DNA from: Modestobacter sp. VKM Ac-2977
GTDB taxonomy: Bacteria > Actinomycetota > Actinomycetes > Mycobacteriales > Geodermatophilaceae
Direction: 5' to 3'
DNA length: 64,000 nt
NCBI RefSeq assembly: GCF_026968045.1
Contig: NZ_JAPVBQ010000003.1
Location: forward strand, 156,060-220,059
Shown: positions 42,468 through 51,588 of the stretch, one piece after another
Layout: each line of letters starts with the position of its first letter
How positions within the stretch are numbered: position 1 is the stretch's first letter
The notes under the pieces: generated by a model
What the model was told of the DNA's origin: nothing
Database searches by the model: none
Seen by the model: only the letters and a program-made list of their open reading frames with translations
Translations under genes and position numbers: made by a program

Positions 42468-43214
42468 TCAGCCCACCCTGGCGTACTGCATGTCCAGGGC
42501 GCCGTCATAGGCCGGCAGGGAGAGCCGGTCCTCCTCCTCGACGTCGAAGGTCAGCCCGTAGTCGTCGGCGGCCTCCTGGAAGACCTGCACCCCGGGGGAG
42601 GCGGCGAGCTCGTCCCGCATCTCGTCGGCGTCCCCGACGGCGGTGATCACGTACGGCGGTGAGTACTTGCGGCCGTGCAACAGCAGGGTGGGGCCGACGC
42701 AGATGACGGCGCTGGTGGAGATCAGCCGCTGCCCCATGATGGCCACGCCGTCGGCACCGGCGGCCCACAGTGCGTTCACCACACCCTGGACGTCGGACTG
42801 GTGGATCACCAGGTTGTCCGGGTTGCCCTCGGTCGGCGTGGTCCCGGCGGACGGGTGCGGGGCGTCGTCCAGCTCGATGGCCAACCCCGGCCCGGTGAGC
42901 TCAGCGAGCCCGGCGGAGCCGACCCCGGGGGCGGCCTGCTGCTGCACGGCCGCGACCTCGCCGTTCCGCAAGGCCGCCAGGTCGGTGAGCGCCTGCACCT
43001 GCTCCTGCAGGGCGGCCAGCTCGGCCTGCTGGCCGGCGACGGTGGAGTCACGCTGCTCGATCAGCGCGGACAGCTCGGTGACCTCACCGCCCCGCAGGTC
43101 GGTGCCCTGCGCGGTCGTGCTGGAGGTGGCGAACAGCAGACCGGCGGCCAGGGCGACGACGGGCACGAGCCCGACCCACGGGTCGAACCGGCGGGGGCTC
43201 CCGATGCGGGTCAT
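42468..43214 (-). CDS. DUF881 membrane protein
   Basis: 248 residues from ATG 43214, six bases after AGGAGG. A membrane helix lies at about 15-35, then a predicted coiled coil (about 45-95, ALIEQRDSTVAGQQAELAAL is part) and a DUF881 domain (about 95-248) with DDAPHP, VIHQSDVQGVVNALWAAGADGVAI and YSPPYVITAVGD. The family is restricted to Gram-positive bacteria and often sits near division genes; the mycobacterial equivalent is next to crgA, as here. The domain resembles divisome-associated folds, but its function is not established. Confidence 0.92.
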   Translation of the reverse strand: MTRIGSPRRFDPWVGLVPVVALAAGLLFATSSTTAQGTDLRGGEVTELSALIEQRDSTVAGQQAELAALQEQVQALTDLAALRNGEVAAVQQQAAPGVGSAGLAELTGPGLAIELDDAPHPSAGTTPTEGNPDNLVIHQSDVQGVVNALWAAGADGVAIMGQRLISTSAVICVGPTLLLHGRKYSPPYVITAVGDADEMRDELAASPGVQVFQEAADDYGLTFDVEEEDRLSLPAYDGALDMQYARVG

Positions 43215-43365
43215 GCACACCTCCTGGTGTCGGCGTCCACCCCCGCAAGGGCGAACGAGGGTGACGCCGCCGCGCGACGGCGCGGGACTGCTGGCCCGCT
43301 CAGCTTAGGCTGGTGGGCGTTCACGCCGGGGCGTCAGGCCACCGGCCCGGGAGGGAGTCCGCCAG

Positions 43366-43638
43366 GTGCCCAAGTCGAAGGTGCGCAAGAAGTCGGTCTA
43401 CACGCCGCCGGCGGGCGTGCTGCCCGCGAGCGCGGCCCGGGCCCAGGCCGCGCAGCCGAGCCCGCGGTGGTACGCCCCGGTGATGGTCGCGCTGATGCTG
43501 CTCGGCCTGCTGTGGATCGTCGTCTACTACGTGGCAGGCGACCGGATCCCGCTCATGACGACGTTGGGCCCGTGGAACTTCGCCATCGGCTTCGGCGCCA
43601 TGGTCGCCGGGTTGGTCATGTCGATGCGCTGGCGCTGA
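43366..43638 (+). CDS. crgA: Cell division protein CrgA
   Basis: 90 residues from GTG 43366. A basic N-terminus begins [14 protein letters not shown], the CrgA signature. Two transmembrane helices lie at about 38-57 and 68-86. CrgA is a small divisome protein that contacts FtsZ, FtsQ, FtsI and PBPs in mycobacteria and controls septation in Streptomyces. It is divergent from the DUF881 gene (151-bp gap) and is followed by a hairpin. Confidence 0.96.
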   Translation: MPKSKVRKKSVYTPPAGVLPASAARAQAAQPSPRWYAPVMVALMLLGLLWIVVYYVAGDRIPLMTTLGPWNFAIGFGAMVAGLVMSMRWR

Positions 43639-43661
43639 CGCTCGCGCACGGCTCGACCGAC

Positions 43662-43691
43662 AGGCCCTCGTCCCTCCGGGACGGGGGCCTT
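43662..43691 (+). terminator. Hairpin terminator after crgA
   Basis: The arms AGGCCC-CGTCCC and GGGACG-GGGCCT pair with one T/G wobble and a 3-base loop, 24 bases after the crgA stop. Confidence 0.75.
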
Positions 43692-44177
43692 CGTCGTGTG
43701 AGCTGATCCCGCCCGAGCGGCGCTGACCGGTGGGTACTCCGTTCGGTGACCAGTGCACAGCGAGCCGTGACCGGCTCGCAGGGTCGACAAACGGTCAACG
43801 CGCAGGTCAGGGGCTCGCACGAAGATCGTCTGTGCACAGCGGGTCGCGTCGTCCACAGGTGGACCGCTCCGCCATCCACCGGGTTGTCCACGATCTGTGG
43901 GTTGCCGCGACCGTCGCACCGGGGGCTGACCTGCGGGAATGCCGGCGATGTGACCACTGGGACGGAAACGGCACAGGGGTAACTACACCCGTGGAACTCC
44001 GTCCCCAGCTGTGTACACACCTGTGGGAAAACTGCTCGCTCGAGTCGCCTGGCCGAAGGCGACCGAGCGCTTACTACCCGCCTCACCGAAGCGCAAACCA
44101 GCAGCGTGACGGGCCGTTCCCGCGCGTGTCCGGGCGAGTTGTCGACATCCCCACCCCGGCGGACGGTCGCCGGGACA
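43692..44177. other. Gene-free region with DnaA-box-like sites
   Basis: About 490 bases hold no convincing gene. There are three 9-mers one mismatch from the actinobacterial DnaA box TTGTCCACA: TCGTCCACA (43849-43857), TTGTCCACG (43884-43892) and TTGTCGACA (44140-44148). Further CTGTGG and TGTGCACAG half-matches lie between them. Base composition is less GC-rich than the surroundings, especially at 43960-44040. A regulatory or DnaA-titrating role is possible. Confidence 0.5.
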
Positions 44178-44211
44178 CCACAGCCCCCGTCCGCGTGGAC
44201 GGGGGCTGTGG
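44178..44211 (-). terminator. Hairpin terminator of the thiolase gene
   Basis: A 15-bp perfect stem (44178-44192 with 44197-44211) and a 4-base loop start about 20 bases beyond the thiolase stop. Confidence 0.85.
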
Positions 44212-44230
44212 ACGGCGGGCACCGGGTCGG

Positions 44231-45391
44231 TCAGCGGTCGAGCAGCTCCAGGATCGTGGCGTTGGCCATGCCACCGCCCTCGCACATCGTCTGCAGCCCG
44301 TACCGGGTACCGGTGGCCTGCATGTGGTGCACCAGCGTGGTCATGATGCGTGCGCCCGAGGCGCCCAGGGGGTGCCCGAGCGCGATCGCGCCACCCAGGG
44401 GGTTGACCGCCTCGGCCGCGGCGCCGATCTCCCGGCGCCAGGCGAGTGGCACCGGGGCGAACGCCTCGTTCACCTCGAAGACCCCGATGTCGGCGAGCGC
44501 CAGCCCGGAGCGGTCCAGCACCTTGCGGGTGGCCGGGATGGGGGCGGTCAACATGATCACCGGGTCGTCACCGGCGACGACCGTCGTGTGCACCCGGACC
44601 ACAGGGGTCAGCCCCAGCTCGCGGGCTCGTTCGGAGGTGGTGACCAGGAGCGCAGCCGATCCGTCGGAGATCTGGCTGGCATTGCCGGCGCTGATCACGC
44701 CGTCGACCTGGAACGGGGTCGTGAGCGCCCCGAGCGCCTCGAGCGTGCCGCCGGTGCGGATCCCCTCGTCGGCGGTCACCACCGCGCCCTCAGGGGTGCG
44801 GACCGGGACGAGCTGCGCATCGAAGGCCCCGTCGGCCTGCGCCTTGGCGGCCCGCTCGTGCGAGCCCAGCGCGAACTCGTCGAGCTCGGCCCGGGACAGG
44901 CCCCACCGCGCCGCGATCATCTCCGCGCCGACCCCCTGGTTGGGCGCGACCCCGCCGTAGCGGGCCAGGTACTGCGGCCCCAGCGGCCGGCCGGCCGACC
45001 CGTCACCGGCCGAGGAGCCCATCGGCACCCGGCTCATCGACTCGACCCCACCCGCGACCACGACGTCCGCCTGACCACTGATGACCGTGGCGGCGGCGAA
45101 GGCGACCGCCTGCTGGGAGGAGCCGCACTGCCGGTCGATGGTCGTGCCGGGCACCGTCTCCGGCCAGCCGGCCGCCAGCGCCGCGACCCGGCCGATGTTG
45201 CTGGTCTGCTCGCCGACCTGGCTCACGCAGCCCCAGAAGACGTCGTCGACGACGGCGGGGTCGAGGCCGGTGCGCTCCACCAGGGCATGCAGCACGGTGG
45301 CGGACAGGTCGGCGGCGTGCACGCCGGACAGCCCGCCGCCCCGCTTCCCCACCGGTGTGCGGACGGCGGCACAGATGACGGCATCGCGCAT
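44231..45391 (-). CDS. Acetyl-CoA acyltransferase (thiolase)
   Basis: 386 residues. The thiolase fold is clear: nucleophile Cys89 in DRQCGSSQQAVAFAA, GGVESMSRVPMG, NEAFAPV, GGAIALGHPLGASGARI with the catalytic His, and CEGGGMAN with the second Cys. The enzyme cleaves 3-oxoacyl-CoA with CoA, or condenses acyl-CoA units. The order of motifs and the SSQQ variant fit degradative FadA-type rather than biosynthetic PhaA-type enzymes. It is transcribed alone; its upstream gap contains a 15-bp palindrome. The insertion of this gene in the crgA-ppiA interval is not part of the usual mycobacterial order. Confidence 0.92.
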   Translation of the reverse strand: MRDAVICAAVRTPVGKRGGGLSGVHAADLSATVLHALVERTGLDPAVVDDVFWGCVSQVGEQTSNIGRVAALAAGWPETVPGTTIDRQCGSSQQAVAFAAATVISGQADVVVAGGVESMSRVPMGSSAGDGSAGRPLGPQYLARYGGVAPNQGVGAEMIAARWGLSRAELDEFALGSHERAAKAQADGAFDAQLVPVRTPEGAVVTADEGIRTGGTLEALGALTTPFQVDGVISAGNASQISDGSAALLVTTSERARELGLTPVVRVHTTVVAGDDPVIMLTAPIPATRKVLDRSGLALADIGVFEVNEAFAPVPLAWRREIGAAAEAVNPLGGAIALGHPLGASGARIMTTLVHHMQATGTRYGLQTMCEGGGMANATILELLDR

Positions 45392-45415
45392 GGACCACTC
45401 CTCATCGCAGACGGT

Positions 45416-45430
45416 GACGTCTCAGACGTC
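45416..45430. promoter_or_regulatory. Palindrome upstream of the thiolase gene, candidate operator
   Basis: GACGTCT-C-AGACGTC is a perfect inverted repeat 25 bases upstream of the thiolase ATG. The half-sites are the same as in the candidate GntR operator at 24855, but with a one-base spacer. Confidence 0.55.
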
Positions 45431-45490
45431 CGGTCGCTCGATGCTAGGCGCCGCGTACAGGCCCGCGACCGGTGCTGACAAGCTGGCCCC

Positions 45491-45892
45491 GTGCACTGGT
45501 CGCCCCGGATCGGCGAGGCGGTGGCGATGGCCGCCGCCGGCGTGGCCCTCGCGCTGGCCACCCTGCTGGTCGACCCGGTCGGGCGGGTCCTCGTCGGCAG
45601 CGGCGCCGTCCTGCTGCTGGGCCTGGCCGCCCGCGACCTGCTGCTGCGCCCCCGGCTGCGCGCCGACGCCCACGGGGTGACGGTGCGAACGCTCAGCGGC
45701 GGGACGACGATCGCCTGGCCTGCGCTGCGCGCCCGGGTCCGGACGTCACGACGGTGGGGGTTGTGCGCCCGCACGCTGGAGCTGGAGGACGGCACGGACG
45801 ACGCCGTCCTGGTCGTGCTGGGCCGCCGGGACCTGGGGCAGGACCCGGACGTGGTCGCCCGGGCCCTGCACGCCGCCGGCGCAGGACGCTAG
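45491..45892 (+). CDS. PH-domain membrane protein
   Basis: 133 residues from GTG 45491. Two adjacent hydrophobic helices (about 10-28 and 33-50) precede a bacterial PH-like domain of the low-molecular-weight protein antigen 6 type (about 55-130, with LRADAHGVTVRTLSGGTTIAWPAL). This matches the PH-domain protein found between crgA and ppiA in mycobacteria. The molecular role is unknown. The last four bases overlap the rhomboid gene tail to tail. Confidence 0.87.
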   Translation: MHWSPRIGEAVAMAAAGVALALATLLVDPVGRVLVGSGAVLLLGLAARDLLLRPRLRADAHGVTVRTLSGGTTIAWPALRARVRTSRRWGLCARTLELEDGTDDAVLVVLGRRDLGQDPDVVARALHAAGAGR

Positions 45893-46767
45893 CGCAGCCC
45901 GCCGAGCACCAGCACCAGCAGCACGACCACCAGGGCGGCGACCCCGCCGACCACGACCGCCCGCTGGCGGCCGCCCAGGACGAGGATGCCGGCCGTCAGT
46001 ACGCCGACGACGAGGCCGCCGAGGTGGCCGAGCAGGGACACCCCGGGCAGGAAGCTGATCGCCAGGTTGATCACCAGCAGGGTGAGGAGCCCGCGGAGGT
46101 CCTGCTTCTGCTTCAGCAGGACCACGCCGAAGGCGCCCAGCAGGCCGTAGATCGCCGCCGATGCGCCGACCACGGCACCGAGGTAGTCGCCGAACAGCTG
46201 CAGGGCGGCCACGCCCCCCAGCGCGGAGACCAGGTAGACGGTCAGGAAGCGGCCCCGGCCCAGCATCCGTTCGAGCTCGGAGCCGAACAGCAGCAGGGCG
46301 AGCATGTTCAGCGCCAGGTGCACCGGCCCGACGTGGGTGAAGGCGCTCGTGACCACCCGCCACCACTCACCGACGTCGACCAGGTAGGGGACGATCGCGA
46401 GATCGTCCTGCAGCGGTGAGCGGAAGCTGCGCAGCGGGTTGACGCCGACACTGATCGCCGAGCCGGCGGTCGCGAGGGCGACCAGCAGGTTCAGCGTGAT
46501 GAGGGAGAGGGTGACCGGCCCCCAACGCCGGGCTGCGCTGCGCAGCCCGGTGGTGCGCTTGGGACGGCGGACGGTGGCGTTGCCGGCCCGCACGTCGTCC
46601 GGGCACTGGAAGCCGACCGCGGCCGGGTTCATGCACTCCGGGCAGATGGGCCGGCTGCAGCGGGTGCAGCGGACCCCGGTGGGCCGGTCCGGGTGCCGGT
46701 AGCAGGTGGCAGGGGGCGCCGGCTGCGGCTCCGAGCCGGCGCCCCCGCTGCCCTCGGGGGTGCTCAG
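45889..46767 (-). CDS. Rhomboid family intramembrane serine protease with N-terminal zinc finger
   Basis: 292 residues if the CTG at 46767 is the start. From there an in-frame zinc-finger segment appears, [16 protein letters not shown] and PICPEC (Cys22 to Cys45), which is normal for actinobacterial rhomboids. The first ATG (46632) would cut through it. The rhomboid domain (about 75-285) has [14 protein letters not shown], the serine motif GASAAIYG and the His in GHLGGLVVG. The usual GxSG is GASA here. CTG overlaps the ppiA stop (CTGA) and follows GAGGTG by eight bases, so coupled initiation at CTG is plausible; no in-frame ATG or GTG lies just upstream. Confidence 0.85.
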   Translation of the reverse strand: MSTPEGSGGAGSEPQPAPPATCYRHPDRPTGVRCTRCSRPICPECMNPAAVGFQCPDDVRAGNATVRRPKRTTGLRSAARRWGPVTLSLITLNLLVALATAGSAISVGVNPLRSFRSPLQDDLAIVPYLVDVGEWWRVVTSAFTHVGPVHLALNMLALLLFGSELERMLGRGRFLTVYLVSALGGVAALQLFGDYLGAVVGASAAIYGLLGAFGVVLLKQKQDLRGLLTLLVINLAISFLPGVSLLGHLGGLVVGVLTAGILVLGGRQRAVVVGGVAALVVVLLVLVLGGLR

Positions 46768-47300
46768 CTGCGCTGCACCTCGACGGAGGTGATCACGATG
46801 TCCTCGACCGGGCGGTCGCCGCGGGCGGTCGGGGCGGTTGCGATCGCGTCGACGACCTGGCGGCTGGCGTCGTCGGCCACCTCACCGAAGATCGTGTGCT
46901 TGTTGTTCAGGTGCGGGGTGTTGGTGACGGTGATGAAGAACTGGGAGCCGTTCGTGCCGGGGCCCGCGTTGGCCATGGCCAGCAGGTAGGGGCGGTTGAA
47001 CGAGAGGTCGGGGTGGAACTCGTCGCCGAAGCGGTAGCCGGGGCCACCGGTGCCCTGACCCAGCGGGTCGCCACCCTGGATCATGAAGCCCTGGATGACC
47101 CGGTGGAACACCGTGCCGTCGTAGAGCTTCGCCGTGGTCTTCTCGCGGGTACGCGGGTCGATCCACTCGCGGCTGCCCTCGGCGAGCTCGGTGAAGTTCG
47201 CGACCGTCTTGGGGGCGTGGTCGGGGAACAGGTCGACGGTGATGTCGCCGTGGTTGGTGTGCAGGACGGCGCGCCGTGCGGCGGAGGTCTGTTCAGTCAC
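46764..47300 (-). CDS. ppiA: Peptidyl-prolyl cis-trans isomerase (cyclophilin)
   Basis: 178 residues from GTG 47300 (GTG 47309 is an alternative that crowds the GGGAG ribosome-binding site). Cyclophilin motifs are [20 protein letters not shown] with the catalytic Arg, [27 protein letters not shown] and [23 protein letters not shown]. It lacks a signal peptide, so it acts in the cytoplasm on proline bonds in folding proteins. It is the upstream partner of the rhomboid gene, with a three-base overlap if the latter starts at CTG. Confidence 0.95.
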   Translation of the reverse strand: MTEQTSAARRAVLHTNHGDITVDLFPDHAPKTVANFTELAEGSREWIDPRTREKTTAKLYDGTVFHRVIQGFMIQGGDPLGQGTGGPGYRFGDEFHPDLSFNRPYLLAMANAGPGTNGSQFFITVTNTPHLNNKHTIFGEVADDASRQVVDAIATAPTARGDRPVEDIVITSVEVQRS

Positions 47301-47397
47301 GACGACCACTCTCCCACTGCGGACCGGGAGGCCGCTGGGCGCCCGGTGCGGCCGGCCTGTGCCCGGCGGCCGGTGAAGGGCCCTCGAGGGACCGGAG

Positions 47398-47470
47398 TGG
47401 AGACGAGGGGAATCGAACCCCTAACCCCCGCCTTGCAAAGGCGGTGCTCTGCCAATTGAGCTACGTCCCC
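47398..47470 (-). tRNA. tRNA-Ala (TGC anticodon)
   Basis: The minus strand gives a 73-base cloverleaf: acceptor GGGGACG/CGTCTCC (one G-T wobble), D-arm GCTCAATTGGCAGAGC, anticodon stem CCGCC/GGCGG with loop TTTGCAA, T-arm GGGGTTCGATTCCCC and discriminator A. CCA is not encoded. Confidence 0.97.
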
Positions 47471-47507
47471 GGGGGACTGCGGTGGTCGGTCGACCGCAGC
47501 CGCGGGA

Positions 47508-47648
47508 TCAGGCGCCGGGCGTGCTGACCGAGCCCGGACCGCGGGTCGCCTCGGCCCACAGGTCGGCCTCGCCCTTGCCGGAGCTGCGCTTGCGCACGGC
47601 CGCCAGGGCACTGGCCGCGAGCGCTGCCATCGCCAGCTTCTTCAGCAC
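47508..47648 (-). CDS. DLW-39 family microprotein
   Basis: A 46-residue product from GTG 47648, six bases after GGAGG. It begins MLKKLAMAALAASALAAVRK, a short hydrophobic segment ending in basic residues, followed by GEADLWAEAT. The conserved acidic Asp-Leu-Trp is the hallmark of the DLW-39 family, a small actinobacterial protein usually encoded beside tRNA-Ile and tRNA-Ala near gyrA, exactly the position here. The function is unknown. The gene is shorter than common gene-finding cut-offs and easily missed. Confidence 0.9.
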   Translation of the reverse strand: MLKKLAMAALAASALAAVRKRSSGKGEADLWAEATRGPGSVSTPGA

Positions 47649-47763
47649 GCGGGACCTCCTCGAACGGTGTGGGCCACCGCGGTGCCGGTGACCGCTGCCG
47701 GGACCAGCGGCGGGCGACCGTGATCCCCGTGGAGATCGCTGTCGCCCGCCGTCGGTGCACGGG

Positions 47764-47837
47764 TGGGCCTGGGAGGACTTGAACCTCCGGCCTCATCCTT
47801 ATCAGGGATGCGCTCTAACCGTCTGAGCTACAGGCCC
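47764..47837 (-). tRNA. tRNA-Ile (GAT anticodon)
   Basis: A 74-base cloverleaf on the minus strand: acceptor GGGCCTG/CAGGCCC, D-arm GCTCAGACGGTTAGAGC, anticodon stem CATCC/GGATG with loop CTGATAA, T-arm with GGTTCAAGTCC and discriminator A. Together with tRNA-Ala it forms the pair commonly found after gyrA in actinobacteria. Confidence 0.97.
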
Positions 47838-47865
47838 GTGGACCGGTGAACAGCTTACCTGCCCG

Positions 47866-47896
47866 GCTGAGGCCCCCCGACGCGGGGGGCCTCAGC
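47866..47896 (-). terminator. Hairpin terminator of the DUF3566 gene
   Basis: A 13-bp perfect stem (47866-47878 with 47884-47896) and 5-base loop lie 14 bases past the DUF3566 stop. Confidence 0.85.
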
Positions 47897-47909
47897 GGGT
47901 GTGACTCGC

Positions 47910-48899
47910 TCAGTCGCGCTCGGCGAGGGTGACCTCGAGGCCGCCGACCAGGTCGGAGCAGAGGTTGTAGACGAACGTCCCCACGGTGCACAGCGCCGTG
48001 AGCAGCACGATGTTGATCGCCCCGATCACCGCGGCGCCACCGAAGACGACGCCGGCGGTGATCACCTCACCGCCCCCGTCCGTGGTCTCGGTGGTGGTGG
48101 CCAGCTGCCCGATCAGGTCGTTGACCGTGTCGAAGACACCCAGGCTGCTGAGCACCCCGTACAGGATGCCGACGGCGACCATCCACACGAAGAACAGGGC
48201 GATCGAGAGGACGAGCGAGATCTTCAGCGCCGACCAGGTGTCGATGTGGCGCAGCTGCAGCCGGGCCCGGCGCGGGCCGCGGTTGACCGGGCCGCGCGCC
48301 TTGCCTGATGAGGCTCGACCGGCGCCCTGGCCGGCCGGCCGGGACGCCGGCCTGGCCGTGGGGCGCGCGGGGTCGGGCCGGGCCGCCGGGTCGATCGGCC
48401 GGGCAGCCGCCGGGGGCAGGCCGACCGCCTGGGTCGAGTCGACCGGGACCGAGCCGGCTGCGGGCACCCCGCTGCGCGACGCGGCGCCACGGGCAGCGGC
48501 CGCCGTCCGGTCCACCGGAGCGGACGGCGGGCCGGCCGTGGCAGCACCGCCCCGAGCCGGGCCGTTGGCCGCGGCCGGCTCGTCCGCCGGGGGCCTGCCC
48601 GCCGGCGACGCCCCGGCCGAACGACCCTTCGCCGTCACGGGCCGGGCTGCGCTGGTGGCCGAGGACGCACCGCCACCATCGGCCGGACCGCCGTCAGCGG
48701 CCTTCGCCGGGGCGGGCGGTGCCGGCGCGGCCGGCGAGCCGGACGCCGGCTCGCCGCCGTCCTTCGTCGAGGGCGCGGTGCCCGCACCGGCCGGCCCGGG
48801 CCGGTCGGCGACCGGGGTGGCGCCCTCCGGTACCGCATCGGCGGTGCCGTCCCCCTCACGGGAGTCGGTACGCACCGAACTGCGTGCCCGGTCGCTCAT
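47910..48899 (-). CDS. DUF3566 transmembrane protein with long disordered N-terminus
   Basis: 329 residues. The first ~210 are disordered and rich in Ala, Pro, Gly, Asp and Arg. The C-terminal DUF3566 domain (about 215-328, RARLQLRHIDTWSALKISLVLSIALFFVWMVAVGILYGVL begins it) has two membrane helices at about 228-253 and 285-312. This protein always follows gyrA in actinobacteria. Its function is unknown; the conserved position next to gyrA suggests co-expression. Start ATG 48899. Confidence 0.9.
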   Translation of the reverse strand: MSDRARSSVRTDSREGDGTADAVPEGATPVADRPGPAGAGTAPSTKDGGEPASGSPAAPAPPAPAKAADGGPADGGGASSATSAARPVTAKGRSAGASPAGRPPADEPAAANGPARGGAATAGPPSAPVDRTAAAARGAASRSGVPAAGSVPVDSTQAVGLPPAAARPIDPAARPDPARPTARPASRPAGQGAGRASSGKARGPVNRGPRRARLQLRHIDTWSALKISLVLSIALFFVWMVAVGILYGVLSSLGVFDTVNDLIGQLATTTETTDGGGEVITAGVVFGGAAVIGAINIVLLTALCTVGTFVYNLCSDLVGGLEVTLAERD

Positions 48900-49055
48900 C
48901 CCAGTCTCCTGTCGCCCTGCGGCCCTCGCCGCGTCGGTGCACCCACCGGGCCCGCCGTGGTGCAGAGGGCGGTGGGTCGGTCACTGCCGTGGTCATCGCA
49001 CACACCGGATTGCGGACGACGTCGTCCGCGACACCGGTCTGGCATCCGCCCCACC

Positions 49056-51524
49056 CTAGGCGTCGGGCTCGTCGTTGTCCGTCGTACGCGCGATCGCCAC
49101 GATCGACACGTCCTCAGGCAAGTTCATGAGCTTGACACCCATGGTGGCCCGGTCCCGGGTGTGCCGGACGCCGTTCACCGGGGTGCGGATGACCCCGCCG
49201 CCGGAGGTGATGGCGTACAGCTCGTCACCGAGCACCACGGCCAGCGCACCCACCAGTGCACCCTTGCGGGCCTTCGGGTCGGCGGTGAGCACGCCCTTGC
49301 CGCCCCGCCCCTGCTCCGGGTAGTGCTCGATCCCGGTGCGCTTGGCGTAGCCGCCCTCGGTGGCGACCAGGACGTCGACTCCCTCCTGGACGACGATCAT
49401 CGACAGCAGTGTGTCGTCCGGCGCCAGCGAGATGCCGCGCACGCCCTCGGTGGCCCGGCCCATGGGGCGCAGCTGCTCGTCGTTGGCCTTGAAGCAGATC
49501 GACATCGCCTTGCGGGTGACCAGCAGCAGGTTCTGGTCCGGGCTGATCATCGCCGCACCGACCAGCTCGTCGTTGTCGCGCAGGTTGATCGCGATGACGC
49601 CGCCGGACCGAGGGGAGTCGAAGTCGGTGAGCCGGGTCTTCTTCACCTGGCCGCGGGCGGTGGCCAGCACCAGGTACGGGGCGACCGTGTAGTCCTTGAT
49701 CTGGATGACCTGGGCGATCTTCTCGTCCGGCTGGAAGGCCAGGATGTTGGCCACGTGTGCGCCGCGGGCGGTGCGCGCCGCCTCGGGCAGCTCATAGGCC
49801 TTGGCCCGGTAGACCCGGCCCTTGTTGGTGAAGAAGAGGATCCAGTCGTGGGTCGACCCCACGAAGAACTGCTGGACCAGGTCGTCCTGCTTGAGCTGGG
49901 CGCCCATGACGCCCTTGCCGCCGCGCCGCTGCGAGCGGTAGAGGTCGGCCTTGGTCCGCTTGGCGTAGCCGGTGCGGGTGATCGTGACGACCACCTGCTC
50001 CTCGGCGATGAGGTCCTCCATGGAGACGTCACCGTCGTTGGCCACGAACTGGGTGCGCCGGTCGTCGCCGTACTTCTCCACGATCTCGGCGAGCTCGTCG
50101 TGGACGATCTGCCGCTGCCGCTCGGGGGAGTCCAGGATCGCCTGCAGCTCGGCGATGCGGGCCTCGATCTCGGCCAGCTCGTCCAGGATGCGCTGCCGCT
50201 CCAGGGCGGCGAGCCGGCGCAGCTGCAGGTCGAGGATCGCGACGGCCTGGATCTCGTCGACGTCCAGCAGCTCCATCAGCCCGCTGCGGGCGGCCTCGGC
50301 CGACTCGCTGCGGCGGATGAGGGCGATGACCTCGTCCAGGTGGTCCAGCGCCTTGGCGTAGCCGCGCAGGATGTGCGCCCGCTCCTCGGCCTTGCGCAGC
50401 CGGTACCGCGTGCGCCGGACGATGACCTCGATCTGGTGGGTCACCCACAGCCGGATGAGCTCGTCCAGCCGCAGGGTGCGGGGCACGCCGTCGACGATGG
50501 AGAGCATGTTGCAGCCGAAGGTGGTCTGCAGCTGGGTGTGCTTGTAGAGGTTGTTCAGCACGACCTTGGCGACGGCGTCCCGGCGCAGCGTGATCACCAG
50601 GCGGCGGCCAACCCGGTCGCTGGACTCGTCGGCGATCTCGGAGATGCCCTGCAGCCGGCCGTCGCGGACGCCCTCGGCGATCGACTCGGCCAGGTTGTCC
50701 GGGTTGACCTGGTAGGGCAGCTCGGTGACGACGAGCTGCACCCGACCCCGGCTGTCCTCCTCGACGGTGACGACGGCGCGCATCCGCACCGAGCCGCGGC
50801 CGGTGCGGTAGGCGTCCTCGATGCCCTCACGGCCGACGATCAGCCCGTGGGTGGGGAAGTCCGGGCCCTTGACCCGCTCCATGCAGGCGGTGAGCGCCTC
50901 TTCCGCCTCCGCGTCCGGGTGCTCGAGCATCCAGAAGACGGCGGCGGCGACCTCGCGCAGGTTGTGCGGCGGCATGTTGGTCGCCATGCCGACGGCGATG
51001 CCGGCCGAGCCGTTGACCAGCAGGTTGGGGATGCGCCCCGGCAGCACCAGCGGTTCGAGGTTCTTGCCGTCGTAGTTGGGTTGGAAGTCGACGGTGTCCT
51101 CGTCGATGTCCCGGAGCATCTCCATGGCCAACGGGGTGAGCCGGGCCTCGGTGTACCGCATGGCCGCGGCCGGGTCGTTGCCCGGCGAGCCGAAGTTCCC
51201 CTGGCCGTCGATCAGCGGGTAGCGCATCGACCACGGCTGGGCCAACCGCACGAGGGCGTCGTAGATCGACGAGTCACCGTGCGGGTGGTAGTTGCCCATC
51301 ACCTCGCCGACCACGCGGGCACACTTGACGGTCGCGCGGTCGGGCCGGAAGCCCTGGTCGAACATCGCGTACAGCACGCGGCGGTGCACCGGCTTGAGGC
51401 CGTCCCGCACGTCGGGCAGTGCGCGGCCGACGATGACCGACATCGCGTAGTCGATGTAGCTGCGCTGCATCTCCTGCTGGAGGTCGACCGGCTCGACGCG
51501 GTCGCGGCTGGGTGTCTCTGTCAC
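49056..51524 (-). CDS. gyrA: DNA gyrase subunit A
   Basis: 822 residues from GTG 51524. The winged-helix breakage-reunion domain (about 1-500) has the quinolone-resistance region [10 protein letters not shown] (80-89) and the active Tyr124 in [10 protein letters not shown]. Ser85 corresponds to E. coli Ser83, so the position is of the susceptible type; mycobacteria have Ala there. The C-terminal beta-pinwheel follows, with a GyrA-box-like QRRGGKGV in its first blade. The subunit wraps and cuts DNA; with GyrB it introduces negative supercoils. It lies 123 bp after gyrB, with a strong hairpin between them. Confidence 0.98.
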   Translation of the reverse strand: MTETPSRDRVEPVDLQQEMQRSYIDYAMSVIVGRALPDVRDGLKPVHRRVLYAMFDQGFRPDRATVKCARVVGEVMGNYHPHGDSSIYDALVRLAQPWSMRYPLIDGQGNFGSPGNDPAAAMRYTEARLTPLAMEMLRDIDEDTVDFQPNYDGKNLEPLVLPGRIPNLLVNGSAGIAVGMATNMPPHNLREVAAAVFWMLEHPDAEAEEALTACMERVKGPDFPTHGLIVGREGIEDAYRTGRGSVRMRAVVTVEEDSRGRVQLVVTELPYQVNPDNLAESIAEGVRDGRLQGISEIADESSDRVGRRLVITLRRDAVAKVVLNNLYKHTQLQTTFGCNMLSIVDGVPRTLRLDELIRLWVTHQIEVIVRRTRYRLRKAEERAHILRGYAKALDHLDEVIALIRRSESAEAARSGLMELLDVDEIQAVAILDLQLRRLAALERQRILDELAEIEARIAELQAILDSPERQRQIVHDELAEIVEKYGDDRRTQFVANDGDVSMEDLIAEEQVVVTITRTGYAKRTKADLYRSQRRGGKGVMGAQLKQDDLVQQFFVGSTHDWILFFTNKGRVYRAKAYELPEAARTARGAHVANILAFQPDEKIAQVIQIKDYTVAPYLVLATARGQVKKTRLTDFDSPRSGGVIAINLRDNDELVGAAMISPDQNLLLVTRKAMSICFKANDEQLRPMGRATEGVRGISLAPDDTLLSMIVVQEGVDVLVATEGGYAKRTGIEHYPEQGRGGKGVLTADPKARKGALVGALAVVLGDELYAITSGGGVIRTPVNGVRHTRDRATMGVKLMNLPEDVSIVAIARTTDNDEPDA

Positions 51525-51588
51525 GTCTGGTTCTCCACAAGTCGATACACAGCGGTGGATGAATGCGCATTACAGGCCGCAGCCTGAT

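Noticed and set aside
43984-43997. Possible fifth parS site near 44 kb, which would complete the ~11-kb spacing
   Set aside because: Only the right half CGTGGAAC matches; the left half has about five mismatches, so it is unlikely to bind ParB as a parS site.
48957-51587. Open plus-strand frame of 876 codons opposite gyrA
   Set aside because: A shadow of gyrA caused by high GC and lack of stops; no domain recognisable.
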